Assembly (NCBI RefSeq): GCF_947501165.1 | Contig: NZ_CANMUU010000002.1 | Location: 1,116,001-1,180,000, forward strand | Direction: 5' to 3' | Length of the DNA stretch: 64,000 nucleotides | From: an uncultured Allomuricauda sp. | GTDB lineage: Bacteria; Bacteroidota; Bacteroidia; Flavobacteriales; Flavobacteriaceae | In this document: positions 63,701-64,000 of the stretch, one piece after another | How the letters are laid out: each line of letters begins with the position of its first letter | Numbering within the stretch: position 1 is the first letter of the stretch | Position numbers and translations under genes: made by a program | The notes under the pieces: generated by a model | What the model was told of the DNA's origin: nothing | The model's database searches: none | The model's input: the letters and a program-made list of their open reading frames with translations, nothing else

Positions 63701-63915
63701 CCCATATAGTAGAGGTTGGGATTATTTAAAACACCTGAGGCAGTTCCAGCACGGCCTCCTCTAAAAGGTCCTACCAAACGCCATTTAATGGAATTATATA
63801 AAGATTCCGAATAGTTTTCAGTGATAGCCTTCTTGCTTCGTTTGCGTTGGGCCGCAATATCGTTTGTCTGAGATACAAAAAGTATCAAAAAAAGGTAGAG
63901 TAAAAATCGTTTCAT
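60763..63915 (-). CDS. Secreted VPS10/sortilin-like BNR-repeat protein (copy 2)
   Basis: The 1050 aa protein has a signal peptide (1-22, ending IAAQ) and BNR/Asp-box repeats such as TTDAGNTWSCI, SLDAGETWKHIG, SKDGGESWEKI and STDGGDTWTDI over ~30-735, then a beta-sandwich-like part and a helical C-terminal domain. The order matches the copy at 8959, including PNNARIIYAATWEMKR-like and HGRSFWMIDDLTPLHQL blocks, so they are paralogues. It lacks the Lys/Glu-rich linker of copy 1. No type IX sorting domain is visible at the end. It likely acts outside the inner membrane; the substrate is unknown. Confidence 0.87.
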   Translation of the reverse strand: MKRFLLYLFLILFVSQTNDIAAQRKRSKKAITENYSESLYNSIKWRLVGPFRGGRAGTASGVLNNPNLYYMGTAGGGVWKTTDAGNTWSCISDGYFGGSIGAVAVSESDPNIIYVGEGEQTLRGNVSSGNGIWKSLDAGETWKHIGLEGSEHISRIRIHPTNPDLVYVAAIGNLWKPNETRGVYRSKDGGESWEKILYESDKAGAGDLILDPNNARIIYAATWEMKRNGYRMDSGGPDSKMYKSTDGGDTWTDISKYAGLPEGPWGIVGIAVSPVDSNRVWAIIEAEDGGVFRSEDAGKTWKKINENRALRQRAWYYSRIYADTQNKNKVYVMNVSYGVSTDGGKTFTLKNAPHGDHHDLWIDPNNNNRMVIADDGGAQVSNDGGENWTTYHNQPTAQFYRVTTDNSFPYRIYGAQQDNSTVRINNRSSGSSITERDWEPTAGGESAHLAPDPNNNEIVYGGTYKGYMMREDHSVNQTRSINVWPDNPAGSGAEVMKYRFNWNFPVKFSIHDDSKLYVGSNFLHATTNGGQSWETISPDLTRGLPETIKSSGGPITQDNTGAEFYSNIFAINESPLEEGVIWVGSDDGLIHVSRDNGANWENVTPPESMSPKLNMINCIDPSPFKKGTAYVAATSYKFGDYTPYLYKTTDYGKTWQIITKGIKSNYYTRAIRSDKVREGLLYAGTEWGMYVSFDDGSSWSPFQLNLPITSIRDLHVRDNDLIAATHGRSFWMIDDLTPLHQLSKEMADSQFYLYKPDKAYRMQQSGGWRKPNTKLVGENHPNGAIINYYVEDVKETDDVSIEILEMDGTLIQRFSSKVENGDKLNPSADKPLKVKSGGNRLVWNMRYPGYRTFKGMVFYSSPNLGPKAVPGSYKVKMSYNGQTSEEVFSIVKDPRMPNTESDYKEQFDFLMDVRDQVSKANTAITDIRRVKKDLDYLKGKSGLKKDLKDMISDFESKLDVIENNIHMTKNQSRQDPLNYGIRINNRLAFLMTDSQRGDYPPTDQAKEFFSEVTKELNVEISDLNQLMDEYIPKVNGHVDSNNMGIISLER

Positions 63916-64000
63916 AGAGCGTAGTTGTTTTCGTAATCTAAAAATAACAATATAATCACTCAGTAACTACTAAGTGGTTATTTATCTTTTAACACGTAAA

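Noticed and set aside
60763-63915. Type IX secretion sorting domain at the end of the BNR proteins
   Set aside because: The C termini are helical and lack the usual beta-sandwich end with Lys-rich tail.
1-64000. Prophage, conjugative or integrase genes and tRNA/rRNA
   Set aside because: No integrase, transposase, relaxase, structural phage protein, tRNA-like clover leaf or rRNA sequence was recognised.

Overview
The window looks like chromosomal DNA from a marine-type member of Flavobacteriaceae (Bacteroidota), in the neighbourhood of Muricauda/Allomuricauda or Maribacter; the genus is an inference. The DNA is AT-rich by eye. Many proteins belong to families concentrated in this group: a PorP/SprF-like type IX secretion protein, DUF6090, 2TM, DUF5916, DUF4331, LytTR/LytS pairs, carboxypeptidase-regulatory-domain TonB receptors and a head-GIN (DUF2807) lipoprotein. 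Several upstream regions carry Bacteroidota-type promoters (TTG or TTTG, about 20 bp, TAnnTTTG/A). No rRNA, tRNA, CRISPR array, phage or complete insertion sequence was seen.

Layout. 1-7006 is a tightly packed plus-strand run: the tail of an M1 aminopeptidase, an M20 peptidase, a ureohydrolase, a TraB-like lipoprotein, a nitrilase, a zinc alcohol dehydrogenase, a BtuF-like binding fold without a signal peptide, and a YdeI protein. It meets a minus-strand MFS transporter and a small membrane protein. 8959-16514 holds a VPS10/BNR-repeat protein, an S9 peptidase, a DUF2490 barrel, an alpha/beta hydrolase-OsmC fusion and a second YdeI protein. 16614-19211 has an exported lipoprotein-type superoxide dismutase, a VOC protein and an ECF sigma/anti-sigma pair, followed by a nested palindromic repeat and OmpW. 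20808-23603 (minus) is a secreted set: two half-length DUF4331 proteins and a TPR lipoprotein. A LETM1-like gene follows.

25051-28878 (minus) is the most unusual unit: a LytTR response regulator, three free-standing 2TM proteins and a LytS-type kinase that carries a fourth 2TM domain at its own C terminus, with a secreted helical-repeat protein. 29143-40123 contains tandem DUF6090 genes, PaiB, a PorP/SprF-SPOR fusion, a TonB receptor, OxyR, a PBP4-like peptidase and MsrA. 40478-45189 (minus) is a housekeeping stretch: NudK, DUF4406, Crp/Fnr, DUF2461, AIM24, a PD-(D/E)XK-like protein, YegP and a DUF4442 thioesterase. 45358-49359 (plus) is an envelope-stress-like set (DUF4870, DUF4440, PadR, PspC, DUF2807) with a short repeat array in its leader. 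TrxB follows.

52261-60652 holds a His-rich small protein, one ABC ATPase, two DUF3526 permeases and a DUF5916 barrel, facing a TonB receptor; this could be an envelope export/uptake unit for a metal or small ligand. The window ends with a second full-length VPS10/BNR protein, a paralogue of the one at 8959.

Oxidative and thiol defence recurs (SOD, OxyR, MsrA, OsmC, TrxB), as do surface proteins and peptidases. Two thiol-redox genes, msrA and trxB, each lie just downstream of an intrinsic terminator that follows a long gene-free stretch on the same strand, so small RNAs or leader control are possible there. Functions were assigned by reading motifs, not by database search.
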